Source: Microlunatus sp. Gsoil 973 (GTDB lineage Bacteria; Actinomycetota; Actinomycetes; Propionibacteriales; Propionibacteriaceae). Taken from it: 64,000 nt of DNA. Under the pieces are notes generated by a model. That model was given only the letters and a program-made list of their open reading frames with translations. It was not told the DNA's origin and did not search any database. Shown piece after piece: positions 25,193-34,334 of the stretch. Each line of letters starts with the position of its first letter. Positions within the stretch are counted from its first letter, which is position 1. The DNA lies in assembly GCF_009707365.1 (NCBI RefSeq), contig NZ_CP046122.1, positions 3,038,001-3,102,000 on the forward strand, written 5' to 3'. The position numbers and the translations under genes were made by a program.

Positions 25193-26517
25193 TCCGATCC
25201 CGTGATCAGCTCGGTGGAGGCGGCGGCGTCGGCCACCTCGGCCGCCTGGGTGGCGGCATCGGGCGACATCACCGCGGCGACCGTCTGCGGATCAAGGGCG
25301 AACAGCTCCCGGAGGGCGGCGGCGTAGTCCACCTGGCCCTGGTTGGCGGCGAACTCCTGCACCCGGACCGTCGGCTGGTGCAGCAACTTGTCGACCACGC
25401 GGCGTACGGTCTTGGCGATCTCGGCGCGTTGCCGGTCGTCAAGATCGGGCAGTCGCCCGTCGAGTCGCCTCAGCTCGGACTCCGTGACCTCGGCAGCCAT
25501 CGACCGCAGGGCGACCACGGTCGGCGTGACCTGCGAGGCCCGGCGCCGCGCCAGGAAATCATGCACCTCGAGGCGGACCAGCTCCCGCGCGGCGTCCACC
25601 TCCGCGGTCGACACACTGTCGTCGCCGGCTCGCAACAGTCGATCCAGATTGATCAGCGGGACGACCTCGGCGATCGCCGGCTCCGCGTCGGCCGGCAGCG
25701 CGAGATCGATCACTGCGCGCAGCGGCGTGTCGGCGATCAGCCCGCTGGTCAGCACCAGGTCGCGGGCACCGGTGCAGCTGATCACCAGGTCGGAGCCGGC
25801 GAGCACTGCCGGCAGGTCCGCCAGTGGCCTGGCGTGGCCGCCGATCGCGTCGGCCAGCCGGACCGCCCGGTCGAACGTCCGGTTCACCGCGGTCACGTCG
25901 GCTCCTTCGGCCGCAACGGTGCGGGCTGCCAGCGACGCCATCGATCCGGCGCCGACGACGGCCACCCGCACCCCGTCGAGGGATCCGGCCAGGGACTGGT
26001 ACTGGCGCAGGGCCGCCGTGACCATCGACCGTCCCGCCGACCCGATCGCGGTCTCGGTCTGCACCCGCTTCCCAACTCGGATGCCCTGCTGGAACAGGGA
26101 GTTGAGCACCGTGCCGACAGTGCCGACCTGCTGCGACCCGGACAGTGCGGCACGGACCTGGCCGAGGATCTGGTTCTCCCCGATGACCATCGAGTCCAGC
26201 CCGCCCGAGACGTTGAAGGTGTGGGCGACGGCACCCTCGTCGAAATAGACCGAGCAGATGCCCCGGAGCACGGTGGTGGCGACACCGGTCGCCTCGGCCA
26301 GTTGCTCGGTGATCTCGTCCAGGCCGGCGTGGAAGCGTCCGACCTCGGCATAGACCTCGGTGCGGTTGCAGGTGGACAACACCACGGCCTCGTCGATGTG
26401 TTCGCTGCGGGTCAGCGACTCGGCGAGCTTGGCCGATGCATCGGCGTCCATCGCCAGTCTCCCGAGCACCTCGAACGATGTCGTCTTGTGGGAAACACTG
26501 ACCACCAGGATGCTCAC
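25189..26517 (-). CDS. hemA: Glutamyl-tRNA reductase
   Basis: 442 residues. Reduces glutamyl-tRNA(Glu) to glutamate-1-semialdehyde, the committed step of C5 heme synthesis. Signatures: N-terminal VSVSHKTTSFEVLGRL, catalytic Cys in VLSTCNRTEVYAEV, substrate region GLDSMVIGENQILGQVR, NADPH-binding VAVVGAGSMASLAARTV, then the helical dimerisation domain. GTG at 26517 overlaps the rex stop (GTGA). Second gene of the rex-hemA-hemC unit and so probably under Rex control. Confidence 0.95.
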   Translation of the reverse strand: MSILVVSVSHKTTSFEVLGRLAMDADASAKLAESLTRSEHIDEAVVLSTCNRTEVYAEVGRFHAGLDEITEQLAEATGVATTVLRGICSVYFDEGAVAHTFNVSGGLDSMVIGENQILGQVRAALSGSQQVGTVGTVLNSLFQQGIRVGKRVQTETAIGSAGRSMVTAALRQYQSLAGSLDGVRVAVVGAGSMASLAARTVAAEGADVTAVNRTFDRAVRLADAIGGHARPLADLPAVLAGSDLVISCTGARDLVLTSGLIADTPLRAVIDLALPADAEPAIAEVVPLINLDRLLRAGDDSVSTAEVDAARELVRLEVHDFLARRRASQVTPTVVALRSMAAEVTESELRRLDGRLPDLDDRQRAEIAKTVRRVVDKLLHQPTVRVQEFAANQGQVDYAAALRELFALDPQTVAAVMSPDAATQAAEVADAAASTELITGSE

Positions 26518-27296
26518 GACGCAGTTGCCTTCTCGATGCTGCTCTTCTTGATGTTGACGCCGGTCGTGGCGACAACCGTCTCGCCGGTCTGTTCACCGGC
26601 CTGTTGTTCGTGGTAGGCCAGGATCTGCAACTCCTGGCCGAGATCAACCTTGCGCAGGTTGACGTCCGGCGGCACCGTCAACGCTGTCGGTGCAAAGTTC
26701 AGGATGCTCCTCACTCCGCAGGCGATCAGCCGATCGGTCACATCCTGGGCAGCCGAGGCAGGGGTGGCGAGCACGGCGATCCGCGGCGCGGTCCGGCGGA
26801 CGACCTTCTCCAGATCGGCAAGATCGGAGATCGGTACGCCGACGACCTCACGACCGATCAGCGCCGGGTTCGGGTCGAGCAGGGCGACGATCCGGAAACC
26901 GCGAGATCCGAAGCCGGAGTAGTTGGCCAGTGCGGTGCCCAGGTTTCCCAGGCCGACGATGATCACCGGCCACTCCTGGGCCGAGCCGATCTCCCGGCCG
27001 ATCTGAAAGCGCAGGTATTCGACGTCATAGCCGACACCGCGCGTCCCGTAGGTGCCCAGATAGGAGAGGTCCTTGCGAAGCTGGGCGGAGTTCACACCCG
27101 CGGCATCGGCCAGTTCGCCGCTGCTGATCGTGGTCACACCCTCGTCGGCCATCGCGTTCAGCGTGCGCAGATAGACCGGCAGCCGTGCGATGGTCGCGTC
27201 GGGGATGCCCTTCTCAGAGGCCGGCCGCTCGGAACGCATCTGCTCGCCCTGCTGGCCGATTCCCCCGCCGTGTGGCCGGGGCTGTGAGGGCGTCAC
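26514..27296 (-). CDS. rex: Redox-sensing transcriptional repressor Rex
   Basis: 260 residues. N-terminal winged helix (IPDATIARLPVYLRTLNAM, ELADAAGVNSAQLRKDLSYL) and a C-terminal Rossmann domain with VIIVGLGNLGTALANYSGF that binds NADH/NAD. The phrase GTYGTRGVGYDVEYL is the usual interdomain signature. NADH binding releases Rex from its operators, derepressing respiratory genes when oxygen is short. GTG at 27296 is preceded by GGAGG; an internal ATG at 27239 (MRSERPAS) is possible. A Rex operator-like site lies 53 bp upstream at 27349-27366, so rex probably represses itself with hemA and hemC. Confidence 0.93.
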   Translation of the reverse strand: MTPSQPRPHGGGIGQQGEQMRSERPASEKGIPDATIARLPVYLRTLNAMADEGVTTISSGELADAAGVNSAQLRKDLSYLGTYGTRGVGYDVEYLRFQIGREIGSAQEWPVIIVGLGNLGTALANYSGFGSRGFRIVALLDPNPALIGREVVGVPISDLADLEKVVRRTAPRIAVLATPASAAQDVTDRLIACGVRSILNFAPTALTVPPDVNLRKVDLGQELQILAYHEQQAGEQTGETVVATTGVNIKKSSIEKATAS

Positions 27297-27348
27297 GTGC
27301 CTTGTGCCTCCGATGTGTTCCAGTGCTCCGCGAACTCACTCTAGGAGC

Positions 27349-27366
27349 TTGTGAACGCGATAACAA
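27349..27366. promoter_or_regulatory. Rex operator (ROP) between rex and narG
   Basis: TTGTGAACGCGATAACAA. The Streptomyces coelicolor Rex operator consensus is TTGTGAA-N4-TTCACAA; here the left half is perfect and the right half differs at 2 positions (ATAACAA for TTCACAA). It is 53 bp upstream of rex and about 108 bp upstream of the narG start, in the divergent gap, so it could serve both directions. Confidence 0.75.
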
Positions 27367-27473
27367 ACCATCTGGTCGGCTGTTGCTCAGGCGTGAGGCA
27401 CGACCTGTCCATTTCGGGTGAACTCGGCGTGGGGTTCTTGCCAAGATCAGCAAACCGGTGCTTGTCTGGGTTC

Positions 27474-30400
27474 GTGGCTGGGGCACAGAAGCTTCCGGAC
27501 GTCGACGGTGCGGCGGGACGAGCACTGCTGGATACCGCCCGATTCTTCACGCGCTGGGAGGAGTCCGACGATCGCCGAGCGGTGTTTCGTCGGGGCGGCC
27601 GGTCCGGTGATGCGTTCTATCGGGACCGGTGGAGCCACGACAAGATCGTCCGATCCACCCACGGCGTCAACTGCACCGGATCGTGTTCCTGGAAGGTATA
27701 CGTCAAGGACGGGGTGATCACCTGGGAGAGCCAGCAGACCGACTATCCGTCGGTCGGCCCGGACCGCCCGGAGTACGAGCCCCGCGGTTGTCCGAGAGGA
27801 GCGGCGTTCTCCTGGTACACCTACTCTCCGACCCGGGTCCGGTATCCCTACGCGCGGCAGGTGCTGGTCGAGGCCTATCGGAGCGCCCGTCGGCAGAACC
27901 GGGACCCGGTGGACGCTTGGGCGGCGGTGGTCGGAGATCCCGACACGCGTCGCCGCTACCAGCAGGCCCGGGGCAAGGGTGGCCTGACCCGGATCAGTTG
28001 GGACGAGGCGCTGGAGATCATCGCGGCGGCCCACGTCCATACGATCAAGACCTACGGGCCGGACCGGTGCGCAGGGTTCTCCCCGATCCCGGCCATGTCG
28101 ATCGTCAGCCATTGCATCGGCACCCGCTTCATCCAGCTGATCGGCGGGGTGATGACGTCCTTCTACGACTGGTACGCCGACCTGCCGGTGGCCAGCCCGC
28201 AGGTCTTCGGCGACCAGACCGACGTCCCGGAGTCCGGTGATTGGTGGGACAGCACCTACCTGATGATGTGGGGCTCCAACGTTCCGGTCACCCGGACCCC
28301 GGACGCGCACTGGATGACCGAGGTCCGCTATCGCGGCACCAAGGTGGTCAGCGTCAGCCCCGACTACGCCGACAACACCAAGTTCGCCGACGAGTGGCTG
28401 CCTGCACAGGCCGGCAGCGACGCCGCGCTGGCGATGGCGATGGGTCACGTCGTCCTCAAGGAGTTCTTCGTCGACCGGCGGACACCCTTCTTCTCCGACT
28501 ACGTCAGCCGGTTCACCGATCTGCCCTTCCTGGTGCGGCTTGACCAGCGGGGCGACGGAACGTTCGTCCCCGGAAAGTTCCTCACCGAATCCGACCTGGT
28601 GCCGGCCCGCGGCCCGGAGAGCGATTGGAAGACCGTCGTCCTGGACGACGGCACCGGCCAACCGGTCGTGCCGAACGGCTCGATCGGCTTCCGCTACGCC
28701 GACTCCGGCGAAGGACGCTGGAACCTTGATCTCGGCAACGTCACGCCCCGGCTGACCCTGGCCGACAGTGGCGCCCCGGTCGAGGTCGCACTACCCGCCT
28801 TCACCGCCGCCGACGGAACCGGGGAGGTGCTTCGCCGCGGAGTGCCGGCGCAGCGCGTCGGTGATCATCTGGTCACCACGGTCTTCGACCTGATGTTGGC
28901 CCAGTACGGCGTCGGCCGGCCCGGGCTGCCCGGCGAGTGGCCGACCGATTACACCGACGTCGATCATCCGTACACGCCGGCCTGGCAGGCCGAGATCACC
29001 AGCGTGCCTGCCGAGCAGTGCATCAGGGTGGCCCGGGAGTTCGCCCGCAACGCCATCGACTCCGGTGGCCGGTCCATGATCATCATGGGCGGTGGGATCT
29101 GCCAATGGTTCCACGGCGACGCCACCTATCGGGCGGTCCTCGCGCTGTTGATGTTGACGGGTTGCCAGGGCCGCAACGGTGGCGGCTGGGCGCACTACGT
29201 CGGACAGGAGAAGTGCCGCCCGCTGACCGGCTGGCTGTCCCTGGCCAACGGGCTCGACTGGTCCCGGCCACCGCGCACCGTGCCGGGAACGTCGTACTGG
29301 TACATGCATACCGGGCAATGGCGCAACGACGGCTACAGCGCCGATGCCCTGCTCTCCCCGCTCGGATCCGGCCGGATGGCCGGCCGGCACACCGCTGACC
29401 TGATCGCGCAATCGGCCCGGCTGGGCTGGATGCCGTTCTATCCGCAGTTCTCCGCCAATCCGCTTGATGTCGCCGACCGGGCCGAACAGGCGGTCGCCGA
29501 CGGGCAGGCGCCGGACACTGCAAGCTTTGTGGCCGCGGAGTTGCGGGCGGGCCGGCTGGAGCCGGCGATCGCCGACATCGACGCGGAACAGAACTGGCCT
29601 CGCACCCTGGTGGTGTGGCGATCCAACCTGATCGGATCGTCAGCCAAGGGCAACGAGTACTTCATCAACAACCTGCTCGGCACCCGGTCCAATCTTCCGG
29701 AACCGCCTGATCAGCAGGCCGGGCCGCACCCGGCCGAGGTCCGCTGGCGGGATGACGCACCGCAGGGCAAGTTGGACCTGTTGGTGTCCGCGGACTTCCG
29801 GATGACGTCGACCACGTTGCACAGCGATGTCGTGCTGCCGGCCGCCACCTGGTACGAGAAGCACGACCTGTCGTCCACCGACATGCATCCCTTCGTCCAT
29901 GCCTTCAACCCGGCGATCGAACCGCCGTGGCAGGCCCGCACCGACTTCCGGCTGTTCACCGATCTGGCCCGCAAACTGTCCGAGCTGGCCGCCGGTCACC
30001 TGGACACGCGCAAGGACCTGGTGTCGGTGCCGATGCAACACGACACCGCGGGCGAGACCTCCCAGCCGCGCGGCGTCGTCCGGGACTGGTTGACCGACGA
30101 TCAGGTGGAGGCGGTCCCCGGCCGGACTATGCCGATCTTCACCGTGGTGGAACGGGACTACACCGCCATCGCCGACAAACTCGCCGCGGTCGGACCGCTG
30201 GCGGACCAACTGGGGTTCACCGTCAAGGGCACCACCTTCGAGTTGTCCCAGGCCTTGGACGGGCTGTCCCGCAGCAACGGTGTGATGCTCGGCGGCCGGA
30301 CCGACGGCCGACCAGCCATCGACACCGACGCCAAACTGGCCGAGGCGATCCTGCGGTTCTCCGGAACGACCAACGGAGCTCTTGCGGTCCAGGGATTCCG

Positions 30401-31187
30401 GCAGCTGGAACGCCGGGTCGGCAAGCGGCTCGCCGATCTTGCCGAAGGCTCGGAGGAGCGTCGGATCACCTTCGCCGACACCCAGGCGGCACCCACTCCG
30501 GTGATCACCTCGCCGGAGTGGTCAGGATCGGAGACCGGTGGCCGCCGTTATGCGCCGTTCACGGTCAACATCGAACGCCTCAAGCCGTTCCACACCCTGA
30601 CCGGGCGGATGCACTTCTACCTTGATCACGACTGGATGGCCGATCTTGGTGAGTCCCTGCCGCTCTACCGACCGCCGCTGGACATGCACCGACTCTTCGG
30701 CGAGCCGCGACTCGGCCGCAACGGCGCCCAAGTCACTGTGAGGTACCTGACACCGCACTCCAAGTGGTCGATCCACTCCGAATATCAGGACAACCTGTTG
30801 ATGCTGTCACTGTCCCGCGGTGGTCCGACGGTCTGGATGAGCTCGGACGACGCAGCCTCGATCGGGGTCGCCGACAACGAATGGGTCGAGGTGGAGAGCG
30901 GCAACGGTGTCTTCGTCGGCCGGGCGATCGTCAGTCACCGGATCCCCGACGGAATCGTGTTCGTCTATCACGTGCAGGAACGCACCATCGACGTACCGAA
31001 GTCGGAGCGCACCGGGCGCCGCGGCGGCACGCACAACTCGGTGACCCGGCTGATGATCAAGCCCACACATCTGATCGGCGGATACGCCCAGCTGTCCTAC
31101 ACGTTCAACTATCTGGGACCGACCGGCAACCAGCGCGACATCGTCGCGACCGTGCGGAAGCGCAGCCAGGAGGTGACCTACCGATGA
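27474..31187 (+). CDS. narG: Respiratory nitrate reductase alpha subunit
   Basis: 1237 residues, the usual NarG size. Mo-bis-MGD catalytic subunit that reduces nitrate to nitrite on the cytoplasmic face. The FS0 cluster ligands are in STHGVNCTGSCSWKVYV (His plus Cys residues), the molybdenum Asp is in FYDWYADLP, and EPRGCPRGAAFSWYTYSPTR is diagnostic. No twin-arginine motif is obvious in the short N-terminus. GTG at 27474 is chosen because it leaves about 46 residues before DAFYRDRWSHDK, as in relatives; a GTG at 27351 lies inside the Rex operator and is unlikely. Stop overlaps narH (ATGA). Head of narGHJI-narK. Confidence 0.93.
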   Translation: MAGAQKLPDVDGAAGRALLDTARFFTRWEESDDRRAVFRRGGRSGDAFYRDRWSHDKIVRSTHGVNCTGSCSWKVYVKDGVITWESQQTDYPSVGPDRPEYEPRGCPRGAAFSWYTYSPTRVRYPYARQVLVEAYRSARRQNRDPVDAWAAVVGDPDTRRRYQQARGKGGLTRISWDEALEIIAAAHVHTIKTYGPDRCAGFSPIPAMSIVSHCIGTRFIQLIGGVMTSFYDWYADLPVASPQVFGDQTDVPESGDWWDSTYLMMWGSNVPVTRTPDAHWMTEVRYRGTKVVSVSPDYADNTKFADEWLPAQAGSDAALAMAMGHVVLKEFFVDRRTPFFSDYVSRFTDLPFLVRLDQRGDGTFVPGKFLTESDLVPARGPESDWKTVVLDDGTGQPVVPNGSIGFRYADSGEGRWNLDLGNVTPRLTLADSGAPVEVALPAFTAADGTGEVLRRGVPAQRVGDHLVTTVFDLMLAQYGVGRPGLPGEWPTDYTDVDHPYTPAWQAEITSVPAEQCIRVAREFARNAIDSGGRSMIIMGGGICQWFHGDATYRAVLALLMLTGCQGRNGGGWAHYVGQEKCRPLTGWLSLANGLDWSRPPRTVPGTSYWYMHTGQWRNDGYSADALLSPLGSGRMAGRHTADLIAQSARLGWMPFYPQFSANPLDVADRAEQAVADGQAPDTASFVAAELRAGRLEPAIADIDAEQNWPRTLVVWRSNLIGSSAKGNEYFINNLLGTRSNLPEPPDQQAGPHPAEVRWRDDAPQGKLDLLVSADFRMTSTTLHSDVVLPAATWYEKHDLSSTDMHPFVHAFNPAIEPPWQARTDFRLFTDLARKLSELAAGHLDTRKDLVSVPMQHDTAGETSQPRGVVRDWLTDDQVEAVPGRTMPIFTVVERDYTAIADKLAAVGPLADQLGFTVKGTTFELSQALDGLSRSNGVMLGGRTDGRPAIDTDAKLAEAILRFSGTTNGALAVQGFRQLERRVGKRLADLAEGSEERRITFADTQAAPTPVITSPEWSGSETGGRRYAPFTVNIERLKPFHTLTGRMHFYLDHDWMADLGESLPLYRPPLDMHRLFGEPRLGRNGAQVTVRYLTPHSKWSIHSEYQDNLLMLSLSRGGPTVWMSSDDAASIGVADNEWVEVESGNGVFVGRAIVSHRIPDGIVFVYHVQERTIDVPKSERTGRRGGTHNSVTRLMIKPTHLIGGYAQLSYTFNYLGPTGNQRDIVATVRKRSQEVTYR

Positions 31188-32929
31188 GGGTGATGGCCCA
31201 GGTCGCGATGATCATGAATCTCGACAAGTGCATCGGATGCCATACCTGTTCGGTGACCTGTAAACAGACGTGGACCAACCGGGCCGGCATGGAATACGTG
31301 TGGTTCAACAACGTCGAGACCCGACCGGGCCAGGGCTACCCACGCCGGTATGAGGATCAGGAGCGGTGGCGCGGCGGCTGGCATCTCACCAGCCGCGGGA
31401 AGCTGCGGCTGCGTACCGGCAGCCGCTTGCGCCGGCTGGCGACGATCTTCGCCAGTCCGGTCCAGCCCAACATCTCCGACTACTACGAGCCGTGGACCTA
31501 CGACTACAACATGCTGACCGAGTCACCGCTCGGTGACGACGCACCGGTCGCCCGCCCGAAGTCGCTGCTCACCGGTCACGACACCAAGATCAAGTGGTCG
31601 GCGAACTGGGACGATGATCTTGGCGGCTCGCAGCAGTACGGTTCGGCCGATCCGCTGGTGCAGAAGGTCCGGGAGCGTTCGGAGGAGAAGATCCGCTTCG
31701 AGTTCGAACGGACCTTCATGTTCTATCTGCCGCGGATCTGCGAACACTGCCTCAATCCCAGCTGTATGGCGTCCTGCCCGTCCGGTGCGATCTACAAGCG
31801 CTCCGAGGACGGCATCGTACTCGTTGATCAACAACGCTGCCGCGGGTGGCGGCAGTGCATCACCGGCTGCCCGTACAAGAAGATGTACTTCAACCACAAG
31901 TCGGGAAAGGCGGAGAAGTGCACGCTCTGCTACCCGCGGGTGGAGGTCGGTCTGCCGACCGTGTGCGCGGAGACCTGCGTCGGCCGGCTGCGGTATCTGG
32001 GGATCTTCCTCTACGACGCGGATGCGGTGACCGCGGCCGCATCGGTGCCCGATGAGAAGGACCTCTACCAGGCGCAACTGGACCTGATGTTGGACCCGAA
32101 CGATCCGGCGGTGATCGCCGAAGCTCGCAAGCAGGACATTCCCGACTCCTGGTTGGATGCTGCGCGACGTTCGCCGGTCTATCAGCTGGCCAAGGTCTAC
32201 AAGATCGCTCTGCCGCTGCATCCGGAGTACCGCACCATGCCGATGGTCTGGTACGTGCCGCCGCTGTCGCCGGTGGTGGACCTGCTGTCGGAGCAGGGTC
32301 ACGACGCCGAGGACGCCGGCGTGCTGTTCGGCGCGATCGAGTCGCTGCGTGTCCCGGTCGAATATCTGGCCGAACTCTTCACCGCCGGCGACACCAACGT
32401 GGTGCTCGGCGTACTGCATCGGTTGGCTGCGATGCGTTCCTACATGCGTGACGTGACGCTCGGGCGGCCGACGGATCCGGGGATCCCGGAGGCGGTCGGG
32501 ATGACCGAACAGCAGGTGCAGGCGATGTACCGCCTGCTGGCGCTGGCCAAGTACTCCGAGCGCTATGTGATTCCGCCGGCCCACCTGGAGGAGGCACACA
32601 ATCTGGAGGAGATCGGCTGCTCGCTGGAGTTCGAGGACGGGCCGGGCATGTACGGCGCCGGTCCGATGGGCGAGGCCAGCGGCCAACCGGTGCCGGTAGC
32701 CGTGGAAACCTTCCACAGCCTGCGACAACGGCAGAGTTCCGACAGCGCCACCGATGCATCCGAGCTTCGCGGCCGGGTCAATCTGCTGAACTGGGACGGC
32801 AACGGCCGGCCACCCGGTCTGTTCCCCGAGACCCCTCCCGGAGATTCCACCCTCGGTCAGATCGACGCATCCGATCAGTCCAACCAGTCCGACCAGCCGA
32901 GTCGACCCGACCACGCAGCAGGATCATGA
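31184..32929 (+). CDS. narH: Respiratory nitrate reductase beta subunit
   Basis: 581 residues. Electron-transfer subunit with three [4Fe-4S] and one [3Fe-4S] clusters linking NarI hemes to NarG. Four Cys groups are visible: CIGCHTCSVTCKQTW, CEHCLNPSCMASCP, CRGWRQCITGCPYKKM (Trp replaces one Cys, as expected for the 3Fe cluster) and CTLCYPRVEVGLPTVCAETC. The last 60 or so residues form a hydrophilic Ser/Gln/Asp-rich tail (NQSDQPSRPDHAAGS) that is longer than in Escherichia coli. ATG 31184 overlaps the narG stop; ATG of narJ overlaps its own stop. Confidence 0.94.
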   Translation: MRVMAQVAMIMNLDKCIGCHTCSVTCKQTWTNRAGMEYVWFNNVETRPGQGYPRRYEDQERWRGGWHLTSRGKLRLRTGSRLRRLATIFASPVQPNISDYYEPWTYDYNMLTESPLGDDAPVARPKSLLTGHDTKIKWSANWDDDLGGSQQYGSADPLVQKVRERSEEKIRFEFERTFMFYLPRICEHCLNPSCMASCPSGAIYKRSEDGIVLVDQQRCRGWRQCITGCPYKKMYFNHKSGKAEKCTLCYPRVEVGLPTVCAETCVGRLRYLGIFLYDADAVTAAASVPDEKDLYQAQLDLMLDPNDPAVIAEARKQDIPDSWLDAARRSPVYQLAKVYKIALPLHPEYRTMPMVWYVPPLSPVVDLLSEQGHDAEDAGVLFGAIESLRVPVEYLAELFTAGDTNVVLGVLHRLAAMRSYMRDVTLGRPTDPGIPEAVGMTEQQVQAMYRLLALAKYSERYVIPPAHLEEAHNLEEIGCSLEFEDGPGMYGAGPMGEASGQPVPVAVETFHSLRQRQSSDSATDASELRGRVNLLNWDGNGRPPGLFPETPPGDSTLGQIDASDQSNQSDQPSRPDHAAGS

Positions 32930-33582
32930 CGCTCAAACGCAGGCGTGCCGCCGTACCCGCTGCCGACCGGCTGATCAGGCAGGTGGCCTCCTTCTGTCTC
33001 TGCTACCCCGACGACCTGGTCTCGGCCCGGCTCCCGGAGCTCGTGGCGATCATGGAATCCCAGCCGACCGGTCGCGGCAGGGATGCGCTGCTGGATTTCT
33101 TGCACGCATGGACCGCGATTGATCCCGATGAGCGTCGTCGTCGCTACGTCGATCTTTTCGATCTTGATCGTGGCCACGCGCTGTATCTGTCCTACTGGAC
33201 CGATGGGGACACCCGACGGCGAGGGCAGGCGTTGGCGCGGTTCAAGGCGCAGTACCGCAGCAGTGGGTTCCTGCTCGCCGATGATCAAGAACTGCCGGAC
33301 TTCCTGCCGATCGTCCTGGAGTACGCCGCCGTCGTCGATCCGCAGCAGGGCAGCCAGTTGCTCCAGGACTACCGGGCGTCCCTGGAGATGTTGCGGTTCG
33401 CACTGATCGACAGTGGATCGCCGTTCGCCCTGGTGGTGGCCGCGGTGTGTACGACGTTGCCGGGAGAGTCGCCGAGAAGCCGCGCCGAGGTGCAGCAGCT
33501 TGCTCCGCCGACGCCACCGGTCGAAACCGTCGGCCTGGAAAGTGTCGGACCGGTCAGTGTCGAGCTGGAGGCGTACTCGTGA
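32926..33582 (+). CDS. narJ: Nitrate reductase molybdenum cofactor assembly chaperone
   Basis: 218 residues, helical TorD/DmsD-related chaperone (NarJ) that holds apo-NarGH until the cofactor and FS0 cluster are inserted. Recognisable core: QVASFCLCYPDDL, DLFDLDRGHALYLSYWTDGDTRRRGQAL, PDFLPIVLEYAA (the first 20 residues of the middle one are the NarJ signature). The C-terminal part is Pro-rich. ATG overlaps narH (ATGA) and the stop overlaps the narI GTG. Confidence 0.92.
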   Translation: MTLKRRRAAVPAADRLIRQVASFCLCYPDDLVSARLPELVAIMESQPTGRGRDALLDFLHAWTAIDPDERRRRYVDLFDLDRGHALYLSYWTDGDTRRRGQALARFKAQYRSSGFLLADDQELPDFLPIVLEYAAVVDPQQGSQLLQDYRASLEMLRFALIDSGSPFALVVAAVCTTLPGESPRSRAEVQQLAPPTPPVETVGLESVGPVSVELEAYS

Positions 33583-34325
33583 ATCTGATCTTGTGGGGCA
33601 TCCTCCCGTACGCGATGATCGTCGTGCTGGTCGGCGGCACCATCTGGCGATACCGCTACGACAAGTTCGGTTGGACGACCCGATCGTCCCAGCTGTACGA
33701 ATCCCGTTTGCTGCGCTGGGGTTCCCCGCTCTTCCACTTCGGCATCCTTGTTGTGATCATCGGCCACCTTGCCGGGCTCGTGATTCCCGAGTCGTGGACC
33801 GCGGCGGTTGGCGTCACCGAACACGACTACCACCTGGTGGCTCTCAGCCTGGGCGCGCTCGCCGGTTTCTGCACCTTGATTGGAATCGGCATCCTGATCT
33901 TCCGGCGGCGGACCACCGGGCCGGTCTTCATGGCGACAACCAAGAACGACAAGACGATGTACGTGGTCCTCGTCGCGGCGCTGGTCTTCGGACTGCTGAC
34001 CACGCTGCTCTACGCCGGCGTCGGCGGCGGGCAGACGCACAACTATCGGGAGAGCGTCTCGCCCTGGTTCCGGTCACTGTTCATTCTGCAGCCCAAGATC
34101 GATTCGATGGCCGCCTCACCGCTGTCGTTCCGGGTCCACACCTTGATCGGAATGGCCCTCTTCGTGATCTTCCCGTTCACCCGATTGGTGCATGCCTTCA
34201 CCGTGCCCGTGCACTATCTCTTCAGGCCGTACATCGTCTATCGGAGCAGGGACGTCGGTCCGTCGGGCAGCCGCGCTCCCCGACCGGGCTGGGCTCCGGT
34301 GGGGACCCGGGACCGGGATCGCTGA
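33579..34325 (+). CDS. narI: Respiratory nitrate reductase gamma subunit (cytochrome b)
   Basis: 248 residues with five membrane helices. NarI binds two b hemes and oxidises menaquinol, passing electrons to NarH. Heme-ligand His residues are visible in HFGILVVIIGHLAG (helix 2) and HTLIGMALFVIFPFTRLVHA (helix 5). GTG at 33579 is set by overlap with the narJ stop (GTGA) and by the normal start NLILWGILPYAMI. The tail is Pro/Arg-rich and cytoplasmic. narK follows 9 bp later. Confidence 0.93.
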   Translation: MNLILWGILPYAMIVVLVGGTIWRYRYDKFGWTTRSSQLYESRLLRWGSPLFHFGILVVIIGHLAGLVIPESWTAAVGVTEHDYHLVALSLGALAGFCTLIGIGILIFRRRTTGPVFMATTKNDKTMYVVLVAALVFGLLTTLLYAGVGGGQTHNYRESVSPWFRSLFILQPKIDSMAASPLSFRVHTLIGMALFVIFPFTRLVHAFTVPVHYLFRPYIVYRSRDVGPSGSRAPRPGWAPVGTRDRDR

Positions 34326-34334
34326 GGGGATCCG

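Noticed and set aside
27351-27473. narG starting at the first in-frame GTG (27351)
   Set aside because: That codon is inside the Rex operator, and the extra 41 residues have no likeness to NarG N-termini.
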